Origin: Eucalyptus grandis
Taxonomy: Eukaryota; Streptophyta; Magnoliopsida; Myrtales; Myrtaceae
Direction: 5' to 3'
Assembly: GCF_016545825.1 (NCBI RefSeq)
Contig: NC_052616.1
Span: forward strand, 13,268,001 to 13,332,000
Length of the DNA stretch: 64,000 bases
This document shows positions 8,772-18,470 of this stretch, piece after piece (the stretch's first letter is position 1; each line of letters opens with the position of its first letter). The translations under genes and the position numbers were made by a program. Under the pieces are notes generated by a model. That model was not told the DNA's origin. It ran no database searches and saw only the letters and a program-made list of their open reading frames with translations.

Positions 8772-11636
8772 CTATTTCCTGCTTTCAACACGCCGCCGAA
8801 AGCTCTCTGGACGGTCCGTTATGAGGTCCATCGGGTCGCCATCCACCACAGCTGCTTCAAGCCAGAGTTTTTTGTGCGTGTGAACTGCTTTATTCCGTCT
8901 GACAGCTTTCTCGAATTCATAGGGCATCTCATGAAAATCGAGGCATTTCAACAGTAAACCTTGGGGCACTTTTTTAAATTTACTGCATCGGGACAGGAGT
9001 AATTTTTTGAGAGCCGGTAGTGCCTTTTCTTTAACTGTCATGGATTCAAGGCTAGGAAATGTGTCCAGGCCTAAAAAGCGAAGTTGTTGAAAATCCCCTT
9101 CCTCAAACTCCATCTCCCTTACATCATAAAATGCATCTTGCAAATCTAGATGCTTCAGACACGGTAACCCCTTAAAATGTTGGAAAGCATCTTCAGTCAA
9201 TCGACTCTTCCTGATGAACAATTTGGCCAAACTAGGAGTGAGTATCCAGTTAGGAAGAGTTGTCATATGTCCTGTCAAGTGAACCCGCTGAAGAAATGGA
9301 AATGCTTTACTTCTATCCACCTTTGAAAGATCTACTATCCCATCATTATCTCTAGCGGCAATGAGATGTAATGCTTCCAGTTTTTCTAAATTCCCAATGG
9401 AAGAGCAAAGATTCTCTACATGGCCGAGTCTCAGATTCGAGATCCCTAGCCTTCGTAAATTTTTCAGTTTCCCGAGTTCTCCTAGCAATATTTTCCCATG
9501 ATTAATGTTTGACCGCTTGCTCCTTTCCTCGACTTGGTTTAGATCTATCAAGCATAGTTTTTGCAATGATGTCAAGCATCCGACTTCTAATCCGGATGGA
9601 GCCTTGACACCGTACTTTGGGTGACTACCTGGAGCCGGACTTGGGTTGGATCTGTATACTAACAGATGACGGAGTGCTTTCAGCTTCAAAATATTCTTAG
9701 GTAGTTTAGGCACGTCAATACCTTTGAGATCTAGGGTTTCCAGATGTTCAAGAGCTTCTATGCCTTCCGGAATTTCAATTACTTTGATACCCGTTAAACG
9801 GAGGTACGTAAGACATCTTAAAAGAGAAATACCTCTGGGAAACTCTTCCAATGAAGAATCTTGAATATTTAGCACCTTAAGCCTGCTAACCTGCTTCAAC
9901 AGTGCTTCCATACAATCTGGGTACACCTCAGCGAAGATAAGTAGGGAGCGAAGTCGTTTGACCCTCGTGCCATCTTTTATCCTGTCCATTTTGCTGTGAA
10001 TGGACAGGCGCAATAGAGTCTCAGGCCATTCTTCTTCTAGGTCGGCAACAATCATCGCAAACTCATCATCTTTCGACTTGGAAATAATGATTTGATGCAG
10101 AATGTTGTAAATGCGGCAAGTTTTGGCCCTCTCATAACTAGTTTTCTCCACCTTCTGAAATAAATTATGATCTACTAACTTTTTCAGGGTTTCCTCTGCG
10201 ATTGTTTGGACAGGGTCAGTACCCTTCTGCTCAATAAATCTTTCAGCCATCCATAGCCGCATCAATGTGGAGCAATTTATGAGACAATCTAACGGAAAGA
10301 TGCTCAAGTAAAAGAGACAAGCACGGACATCGTGAAGGTGGTCCATGCGCAGAGTTATAATCCTTCTAATTGGGCCACTTTTGTCCCCTTTGGATAGCAG
10401 TGCTTCTCCGAGCCTGCTACTCAACTTTTTCCATTTAACACCTTGAGGAGTGCCATTAACACCACCCTGAATATCGCTCAAAAGGTTGGACGCCGCAAGA
10501 ATCGCAAGTGGCAATCCTCCGCATTGTTCTACAATGCTGTCAAAAGCATCTTTTAAAACATTTGGACGGCAATCCATCTGGAACGTCTTCTGGCAAAGTA
10601 GAGTCGAAGAATCTTCCAAGGAAAGGGGAGGATGCTTGAAATGGCGGATATCATACAATAGTTTGGTAGGTTCGAGAGGAGCACCATCAGATTGTGCCAT
10701 TTGAAGATTCAAGTAAGTTCTGGAGTTAGATTGTAGGCTGCTGTCCCGAGTCGTGACGAGCACGCTGGGACGAGCACGAGCTAGAAGACTCTGGAGACAC
10801 TCGAACACATGCGTGCTGCCTGCATCATCTAAGACGAGTGCCCACGTGATATTTCCGCACAAAAAGGATTCGAAAACCTCTCCGAGTTCGCGTTGGGATC
10901 CGAGGCTGTCCTTCTGGGTCGGATTCCACATCCGTGCATTTGCCTTCATGAGTGCCGCCGCTTTGTCGTCGGCCAACTCACATGTTCTTAAATTGATCCA
11001 CACGTAGTAATTGAAGTGACTCCTTACTGTTTCATCACGAAGCACGGCGCCCACTAGAGTACTCTTCCCTACTCCTTGCGCGCCGTGCACGAAAACCACT
11101 TTCCGCGTCGGACTGTCCGCTGTTAGCCATCGAACCAGCTGGCCCCTTGCCGTTTCAATGCCCACCAACTCATTGTCCCTCTCATTGGAAAAGGCAATGG
11201 ACAACGACTGATGGCAGGCCGAGCTGGACTTGGCATGGTCTGCGGATAATTTATTTGAAATCTCCAGTGTAGTTTTGTAATTCTCTACAATCTGTCTTAT
11301 ACTTTTTGCTTCGGAAGCAAAAGTTCGGCGATTGATGTGTTTGTAAATGTAGACACCAAGACCTTCCCACTTACATTTTCCACGTTCCATGAAATCATTG
11401 ATAGCATCTTCAGAGTCATAAAGAAACTTCCGCATTCGCTTCATGGACACTTTGAGATCCTCATCGATGACCTCCTTCAAGGTGGCTTTCTTGAGGAAGC
11501 GCCCGATGGCTCCGATCAAGTCCTTGAGATACTCTAATTCCGTTTTAGCATCTGAACCGAGTCTCCATTCTTCTTTCAATAGTTTCAATACGTCAGGAAT
11601 CAGCTTTATCAGAGAAGGCACTATGGCTTCCGCCAT
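8772..11636 (-). CDS. NLR1: CC-NBS-LRR immune receptor with atypical P-loop and MHD
   Basis: Single-exon 954-aa intracellular immune receptor of the CC-NLR class, full length for the family. Domains: Rx-type coiled coil, residues 1-130, with an EDVID-like block (Y-D-S-E-D-A-I-N-D-F, 73-82); NB-ARC, about 155-520; LRRs, about 545-930. NB-ARC motifs: P-loop G-A-Q-G-V-G-K-S-T (185-193), kinase-2 L-V-L-D-D-A (267-272, usual W absent), RNBS-B V-L-V-T-T-R-D (292-298), G-G-L-P-L-A-I (373-379), RNBS-D L-F-Y-L-S-I-F-P (441-448). The MHD motif is I-Y-N (509-511). The start is the first ATG of the frame and matches the usual M-A-E-A opening. A TATA box lies about 300 bp upstream. In the known family, NB-ARC switches between ADP and ATP states and the coiled coil drives resistosome assembly. 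Its closest relative here is the pseudogene NLR2. Confidence 0.93.
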   Translation of the reverse strand: MAEAIVPSLIKLIPDVLKLLKEEWRLGSDAKTELEYLKDLIGAIGRFLKKATLKEVIDEDLKVSMKRMRKFLYDSEDAINDFMERGKCKWEGLGVYIYKHINRRTFASEAKSIRQIVENYKTTLEISNKLSADHAKSSSACHQSLSIAFSNERDNELVGIETARGQLVRWLTADSPTRKVVFVHGAQGVGKSTLVGAVLRDETVRSHFNYYVWINLRTCELADDKAAALMKANARMWNPTQKDSLGSQRELGEVFESFLCGNITWALVLDDAGSTHVFECLQSLLARARPSVLVTTRDSSLQSNSRTYLNLQMAQSDGAPLEPTKLLYDIRHFKHPPLSLEDSSTLLCQKTFQMDCRPNVLKDAFDSIVEQCGGLPLAILAASNLLSDIQGGVNGTPQGVKWKKLSSRLGEALLSKGDKSGPIRRIITLRMDHLHDVRACLFYLSIFPLDCLINCSTLMRLWMAERFIEQKGTDPVQTIAEETLKKLVDHNLFQKVEKTSYERAKTCRIYNILHQIIISKSKDDEFAMIVADLEEEWPETLLRLSIHSKMDRIKDGTRVKRLRSLLIFAEVYPDCMEALLKQVSRLKVLNIQDSSLEEFPRGISLLRCLTYLRLTGIKVIEIPEGIEALEHLETLDLKGIDVPKLPKNILKLKALRHLLVYRSNPSPAPGSHPKYGVKAPSGLEVGCLTSLQKLCLIDLNQVEERSKRSNINHGKILLGELGKLKNLRRLGISNLRLGHVENLCSSIGNLEKLEALHLIAARDNDGIVDLSKVDRSKAFPFLQRVHLTGHMTTLPNWILTPSLAKLFIRKSRLTEDAFQHFKGLPCLKHLDLQDAFYDVREMEFEEGDFQQLRFLGLDTFPSLESMTVKEKALPALKKLLLSRCSKFKKVPQGLLLKCLDFHEMPYEFEKAVRRNKAVHTHKKLWLEAAVVDGDPMDLITDRPESFRRRVESRK

Positions 11637-11834
11637 TTTCTCCTTTGCTGGTTGGATCAGAGAGAGAGAGAGAGAAAGGAAGGGAGGGCGGGAGGGGATG
11701 TAGTCAGCGATGAAACTGGAACAAGGCCTGGCTGAGGGAGGCAGGGGACGTAGTCAGCGATGAAACTGGAACGAGGCCTGGCTGAGGGAGGCAGGGGACG
11801 TAGTCAGCGATGAAACTGGAACGAGGCCTGGCTG

Positions 11835-11867
<33 letters not shown>

Positions 11868-11955
11868 AGGGAGTGAGGGAGGGAGGAAGGGGATGTAGTC
11901 GGCCATCGAACTGGCCTGGCTGTACCGTTTCTTCGAGCAAGTATTTTATAGACGA
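11637..11955 (-). promoter_or_regulatory. NLR1 5' leader with minisatellite, GA microsatellites and TATA box
   Basis: Upstream of NLR1 on the minus strand lie a short GA run (11658-11676), a 50-bp tandem repeat (11701-11834), a (GA)13 run (11835-11860), and a TATA box read on the minus strand as ctataaaat (plus 11943-11951). The parts near the start codon and around the TATA box are homologous to the NLR2 leader at 33260-33376; there the TATA position reads ctgcatcaa, so the TATA box is not kept. The leader is inferred from this homology, not from transcripts. Confidence 0.6.
11701..11834. repeat. 50-bp minisatellite in the NLR1 leader
   Basis: Two full and one partial copy of a 50-bp unit starting tagtcagcgatgaaactgga: 11701-11750, 11751-11800 and 11801-11834. 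A diverged fourth trace lies at 11895-11922. The unit derives from a sequence present once in the NLR2 leader. Confidence 0.9.
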
Positions 11956-12780
11956 GTTCTACTGAACCCAATTAATCATATTTCAATAATCTTTCGAGCA
12001 CACACTCGAAATATCCTTTCGGTGACGTCATCCAAGTCTGTAAAATATTTTCTCATTTCCCTGGAGGCATTTGCATTTTAGTTTGTTTTTCGATATGGTT
12101 ACAAACTTTGGCACTCCGACTGTCAATAATGCCCAACCTGGACCGACCCAACGTTTTGGGGGTTAATTAAGGGCCGGGTGTACTTCATGTTCAAATAATA
12201 ATTTAATTTGCAAACATCCTCGAGTGCACATGATAATTATTTTATTTTAAGCCTCTATTTGTTAGTTTCAAAAATAAATTTGAAATAAAAATTCATTTGA
12301 TTCATTTTTTAATTTTAGAAAAAAATTTATTCCATAAATAAATTGATAATAAAAAAGAGAAATAATAAGGTTTTACTTTTCTATTTCCGAAAGAGTTAAT
12401 ACATTGAAAAACTTCAAATTGGTATACGACAAATCCAAACTGGTAAATTTGTAACATATATACCTCCATTTGAATTTGATTAATATCACAAAAAAAAAAA
12501 ATCACAAAAATTATAAACTCATGACAAATATAGTGTAAAATCCCAAATTGGTATATCAATTAACATTACGTATCATTTAACTTAATAATTTGATAATAAA
12601 ATTTAATAAAAACTAACATAGGGTAAATTTGTCACAAGTGTAATAGTTTAGGATAAATTTGTCAAAGGTATATCAATTTGAGAATTTTTGGTAATTAAAA
12701 AAATAATTTTGAATAAATTTGTCATGAATGTACCAATTTAGAGATATTTAGGATATTAACCCTTTCTGAAATAGAAATGA
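11956..12780. repeat. AT-rich MITE-like repeat region
   Basis: Very AT-rich. The right part (12410-12770) contains the same word, aaattggtat followed by gacaaattt, several times and in both orientations, as in a decayed inverted-repeat element. The ends could not be fixed and no target-site duplication was found. No gene is seen. Confidence 0.35.
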
Positions 12781-14200
12781 GCATTCTCTTCGCTCATCTT
12801 CAACATCGACTGCTTATCTCTCATTGACCGTTGTCCTTCATCGTTGCCTGTCGCGGCTGAGTGTTGTCTGCCACCGCCTGTTGCCACCCGCTGTTCTTCG
12901 GCCGAGAGGAAAAAATTTTGTTTATCTTTCTTAAAAATTTATCTAGGAATCAGATTTAGAAATTTATTTTTTGTCAATTATGTTAAGAAATAGAAATTTT
13001 TCTTCCCGACGCTTTCCGTCTTCTCTTCCACAAGACGACGACCAACTCCTTCGGGGCATTTTTTCCTTCGCCTGAACCGCCCGATCGCCGACCTCATGAT
13101 AATCGCTCGCCAACCGTCTCCACGCCCTCTTTGCAGCGTGAGAAATGGCGTGCACTTCGTGAATGCGAGATCGAAGAGGGTGGGTGACGAAAGTGGGAGG
13201 AGACCCTCTTTCGAAGGGCTCATAGTCGATTCTCTCCCATTTCCCTGTCCCACAACCAGTGTTCTGAGGGCAGGGCGCGTCCTCTCTTTCGCATTCGAGC
13301 ATCCTTGGATTGCTTTGAGGTCTCCCTCGCTCTTAGGGTTTACATTTCTTCGTTGTTTGGCGGCTGTCATGGCTGTTCTGGTCTGATCTGTCGGTCATTT
13401 GCAGTTGGATTGCTTGTGGGACTGGTTGCTAGTGGAATTGGAAGATAAATCTTGTTTTTTTCAAGTAGAGTTTTCGTTGTGGCGTGATTATGGGGTGCTA
13501 TTGCTGTTTTAATTGATTGTTTATGGCACTGGTGCGACGTTCTTGTGGCATTTTGGTATGAGGGTTTTTGGGAGTTCTGGAGGTTACTTGGTCTGTGTCC
13601 CCGGTCGTTCATACCAGCCAATTAGGTGACTTTTCCTTCCATTTGTCTTTGTACGAGTGTTGAGTCTTCTATTTTTAGCTTTTGTCTTCGAATTTCATAA
13701 CTACTCCTTGCATTCAAGATTATGTGCATGAATAAATGGTGGGGATTATTTACTATTGGATTTTTTTTGGCTCAGGGTAGAGAATTTTGCTTTCCAAATA
13801 TTTCAAATTGATGTCTATGCTTTCTGTAAAACGATGTCTTTTGCCCACCTGAGTTCCTGGGATTGGTTTGCCTTGGGCGGAGTAGGGAAAATTAATTTTC
13901 GATTGAATGGGCCTTTAGGAATCTGTAAGACCTATTAAGGATATCTCATATCTTAAACTACTTGATCCTTTTCTTGGCCAAATTGGAGAAGAGTCCATCC
14001 ATGTAGCCATAGAGGGATTGTATTGGAAATGATATGATATGTTGCTCTCGATATCTGGTCATAGATGTTTTCTTTTGACCAATTAATAGTTGGACTATGA
14101 TCTCTAGCATCTTAGAGTGCCAGGATTATGCCATTCTCGTTTGGTTAGGTGGCTGTAGGCCTTGTCAACAAGACTCCTTAGGTTAGTACCATACCTAAGG
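12781..14200. other. Unassigned region, possibly an old gene leader/intron
   Basis: From about 12990 to 13390 the base composition rises in GC and resembles a plant 5' UTR/first exon, followed by T-rich intron-like sequence up to the cytochrome c remnant. None of the short open frames has recognisable content, and frames on both strands look equally random. I make no gene call. Confidence 0.4.
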
Positions 14201-15141
14201 ATGACAGTGACACCCTTCACTGAAGCTCTACCAGGCAATCCAAAGGTCGGGAGAAGATCTTCAAGACGAAGTGTGCTCTGTGCCATACCGTCGAGAAAGG
14301 CACTGGCCACAAGCGAGGTTTGCTCTTTTCCTCTTCCTCACACCAGGAGTCTTCGTTGATCCTTTTGGTCCACCTACGTTGAGCAGTTTTAGTCCTGTGA
14401 TTTTCTTGTTTCTGATGAAGATCCATGATGCGATTGTCTGTGGAGGAGGTTCTGTGTGTCGGCTCTTTGTGGTAGATCTGAGCGATTTGAAGGTGGATGA
14501 TTAGATCCATTTCGGTGGTGCATGCTTTTTGCCTGTTAAATTGATGTCTAAGGCGAAATAAATTAGGATTGAAGGAATGTGGAATTTGTGTTTGATTTTC
14601 TGGGGGATTCTGTGCTTGTGTCCTTGCCTACATGTGGTTTAGTTTGGTTTTCTTTTTGCTTTTATATTTTTAGATTTATCTGCAAACGCTTTTGAACTGG
14701 TGTTTTTGTGATGGCAGATCTTTGTAGTAAAGAATTTCATGTTGTTCTGAGACGACCACTAGCTATTTTAATTGGTTTCTGCACTTTTGGATGTCTTTTG
14801 TCTTGTGATCTAGTATTGTAAAGGAGATATGGGAACCACACATTATTGACTGAATGTCAAGAGATTTCTTTGAGGTAAGTTTGATGCTGTGCGTGGAAAG
14901 TTGGGGTGTATTGTTTCTCTTTTGTTTTCATAGAGCTTTGTTTTATGTCTATCTTAATTTATGTCATTCTGAAGCTTTGGTCTTTGGATTTTTCTTTATT
15001 ATCATTTGCGATGTGCTCATGCTTGTTTGAAATTTCACCGCCCAATCTAAATGGACTGTTCGGTAGGCAGTCTGGCACAACTCCATGATGCTCTTATTCC
15101 GCTGCAAATAAGAGCATGGCTGTCATCTGGGAGGAAAAAAT
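14201..15141 (+). pseudogene. Cytochrome c pseudogene (two exons left)
   Basis: Plant cytochrome c, the mitochondrial intermembrane-space electron carrier, is recognisable in two pieces. Exon 1, about 14201-14317, encodes the plant N-terminal extension (E-A-L-P-G-N-P-K), then after a 1-bp deletion the heme-attachment motif C-A-L-C-H followed by T-V-E-K-G-T-G-H-K; it ends at a GT donor at the usual phase-1 Gly position. Exon 2, about 15038-15141, encodes P-N-L-N-G-L-F-G-R-Q-S-G-T-T-P, then a TGA in place of a Gly codon, then S-Y-S-A-A-N-K-S-M-A-V-I-W-E-E-K. The acceptor AG before exon 2 is lost and the last exon (L-Y-D-Y-L-L-N-P onward) was not found. Retention of the intron shows DNA-level duplication, not retroposition. 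Frameshift, stop and missing exon make it a pseudogene. Confidence 0.85.
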
Positions 15142-16372
15142 CTGAATTTAGAGTTATGCTGTGATTGAGCAATTATGGTCATTTTTTTTCTGGGGTATGC
15201 TGAAGGACCCTGGAGGTTTGAGCGTTGCTGATTGTACTATTGAATGAGTTCTTTCTTTTGGTTATTGAGTGGTTCCAGTTGGTGGTATCTTGTTATCCAA
15301 AAGGTGCAACAGACGGATCAAATGTGCCAAAGCCAGAAAGGAAAATCAACCTCAGGGAGAAAATGCTCTTGCTTGATTTCTTTCGAAAGCAGAGTCATGT
15401 TGACTTGTCAATATGAATCATCTGCAGATTTTGCTGTCAAAGCTAATAATCTTTGCAGGTTATTGTGCCAATGACTTAAGTAAAGAGGATTGGGAATCTT
15501 ATTGTCCATGCCGAGGTTTTGGATTCAATCAGCAGTTGTAAATTGTAATGATGGAGGATGTTGTAGAGAATGTAATAGCATGAACCACCAGATTTTATTT
15601 GTAGCTCAATTGCGCGGTGTTATTTTTAGGAAGCATTTCAATTGTAACCACCCAATCCGACTTGTGTTTTCGTTTGGGTCATATGCTGTTCGGGTCTAAG
15701 AGAAAACACACCACTTTAGGGTCAGGTCGGGTCGGGTTGCATGGAAACCCAACTCGACCCATCCATTGACACTCCTAACTCCAGGTATAAGCGTGATTAC
15801 AAAACAACTAGTTTTGGAATAGTTGAGGTTTTTAACAAATCTTAATTAGCTAGTTTGAAAGAACAACGTGATTATTTTCGTTCAATTGTATTTTTTTTTA
15901 AATAGCAATTTTTATTGAAAGAAGTATTGCCAATATAATAGACTTTTAAATTCTTGGTTTATATATCAATCATCAATGATAAAAGTAATAGATTTCCCTC
16001 ATTTAATAAATAATACAATTTTGTACTACTATAGACAGATCATACAAAATTCATTTGCATCCTGTCCAAAACAATTATTGAAGCTGCCCCGGATGAAACA
16101 TTATTATTTGCTATATCTTCTATACGATGGTTGGGCAACTTTTGGCCTCGGGCCAAGATTTTAATATAATTATATTTCTTGTAGTTTATAAGTGGGCTTG
16201 GGCATGGCTAGTCGGGGCATATCTCCGAGCCCAGCCTAACCCATGCTTCGAGCATAGAAATTTCACACTACCAAAAGCTAACCATGGAAATTTCATGTTC
16301 ATCCTTTCACACGGTAGGTGAAGGATTCAAATCAGGCGCAAGTATTATTAGTATCGCTACAACTTTGTATGA
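15142..16372. other. Unassigned spacer with a dispersed repeat
   Basis: No gene is supported. A short frame at 15290-15416 (P-K-G-A-T-D-G-S-N) is not recognisable as the missing cytochrome c exon. The part at 16188-16340 recurs at 26829-26990 (shared words gtgggcttggg, gcatagaaatttca and aaggattcaaatc); the last resembles a pol III B box, so a SINE relic is possible. Confidence 0.4.
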
Positions 16373-18290
16373 GTTCACACATGATCGGATATTGATTAGT
16401 CTTGAACATTCCTCACTCTAAAATCTAACTCAAACATTTAGATTTTTTTTTGCACTTAAAAATCGACTTTCAGCCTCTTCCACAACCAATGTGGGATAAT
16501 CTCAACATCCTACGTGAGAGGGTTCACTTTGGATAGATCTAAACCCACAAACTTTACATTGGCCTTCCATTATGCCTAAATTGAGTTTGCATTTCACCAT
16601 ACTAGCTTTCTCTACTTTAACATTTCTATAGACTATCCAACACATCATATGCACACACATGGGAAATAAATCCCAATTTTTAAGAATACACAAAGGACCA
16701 TGCTGATTTCCAAAATATCTAGAAAACTGATATGATGAGGTAATGACAGAATCACTACATCCAAGATGGACACAACGGCCAGCGAATCTAACAGCGACGC
16801 TCTAAAGACAGCTGGTTTTTCAGACATGAACTCGCCATTCTTACACAACTTGAGCTCTCAACTTGCGATTATGGCCTCAAGAATTTGTCTGATATGTAGG
16901 CTCGTATACATGGCTCCATTTTTTGAGGCTGGAAAGGCTACATATCTCCCGATTCAAACTCAGAAGACAGATGGGGAGTTCACCTCAGACACAGAATGGG
17001 ATTGGGTCAGGACTTCAAAGCAGTCAGTATCAGTCTCGCTTGGTTGAAACCAAATGCGCCTAAGTTTGCTCTCATTGACGGCCCAGACCTACTCGGCAGG
17101 TTGCAAAACTTTGACAGGATAAAGAAATGGAGCTTGTGATGATGGAAGTTCTCGTTTTACGCAAACTGGAAGATGAATCAGAAGTCGTCTTTTCTTCCAA
17201 GGCTACTTTCAATGCAAATGTGGGGGCGTCTTCTGCAGTTTTTTGGCTTCATCAGACCTGCAAGTGGCTGGTCTGCTTGACTTGCTTGGATCTTGAAAGC
17301 TGGACTTCTTAAAGAGTTGTTGCCACTGTCCCGTTCTCCGCTGCAATTGCGTTCGAATCTCCATTGCAAGTTGGCAAGAGAACACTTGCTGAGCTTAAAT
17401 AAAAGCTTTTGCAGACCTTGGAAAATTTTTGTTTAACTTGTATGATGACAAATACTTGTGCGCTGGTCCTTCTACATTCATTCGTTTGCAATGAAAGATA
17501 TTTACTTCTCGAAAAACAAATTGACAATATAAGCATCACTAGATTTGGCAATTTAATTCAGTACAATTATGCTAAAATCAGCTCGCCAAGTTTGCTTAGG
17601 CTATAATCCTAGTGTATTTGTATTTATTTGTCCGTTTGAAACTAATTTTGCTTTTCACTGTTCTTTTTTTTTTTTTTTTTTTTTTTTCAGATTATGGCTT
17701 ATACATTTTAACTTTTATATAATCCAAAGCACCTAAAACCTTTCGAAATCACAAATTTTAGATACATAGATTCACATATATATGTTTACAATATTCGAGT
17801 TACGAATGATGCTTCAAATTTTTGCAGGGAAGTTGAGAAAGTAATTTTCTTGCTAAAAAGTAAGAGAGACAAATGACTAAGTCTCTAATCAATCTGTCTG
17901 GTCAAATTCCACACTTATAAGGATAGAAAAGGAAGAAACGGCTCACTTTTAGCAAAGTAACAAAGTGATATGATAATCTCATTTCTTTGTGACATAGCCA
18001 ACTAAGGTTCATTTCCCATGATTTGAAGCAAACTACAGTCAGATAAGATACAAAGCTTGTATTTGGCAAATTTAGCCATAAGTTAAGATAGAATCACATC
18101 AACACGTCACTTGAGATAAGCTTTGTGTCTGGCTTGACACAACACATTTTGACACATTCCAATAAGAACCAACATCTTGTTGGGCCATGTGTTTTAGTCA
18201 AGCCTCATATTATCATAAACCAGTACACGTCGATTACTGAGACAAACACGATGACGTGGCAAAATAATAATTACTACCCTCGATCGCTAG
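16373..18290. repeat. Tandem duplication of unknown content, copy 1
   Basis: About 1.9 kb, collinear with 18471-20390 at an offset of about 2.09 kb, from a sequence near ggatattgattag to the shared end gtacacgtcgatt...ctaccctcgatcgc. The two copies differ by scattered substitutions and small indels. A conserved stretch read on the minus strand (near 17030-17110) encodes P-S-M-R-A-N-L-G-A-F-G-F-N-Q in both copies, but I do not recognise it and no long frame is kept. Contains T20 at 17669-17688. Confidence 0.8.
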
Positions 18291-18452
18291 GGATTTGACT
18301 AGAAATTTTACGTGACCCTGGCTCGCCCAATTATTAGTATTCTATGTTAGAATATATTGACGGGCTTTCGCTAGGGATTTGACGAGAAATTTCACGGGAC
18401 CCAAGCTCATCCAATTATTAATATTCTATGTCAGAAAAATATTGATGGGGGT
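18285..18452. repeat. 84-bp tandem duplication
   Basis: Two adjacent copies beginning cgctagggatttgac (18285-18368 and 18369-18452) at the junction between the two large tandem copies. Confidence 0.8.
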
Positions 18453-18470
18453 AGACTTGTGTTCCCTCTT

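Noticed and set aside
12964..13386. Overlapping open frames on both strands (96-130 aa)
   Set aside because: No recognisable domain, mutually exclusive frames, and UTR-like composition.
15225..15416. Missing last exon of cytochrome c
   Set aside because: The translation does not match the conserved C-terminal block (Y-I-P-G-T-K-M) in any frame.
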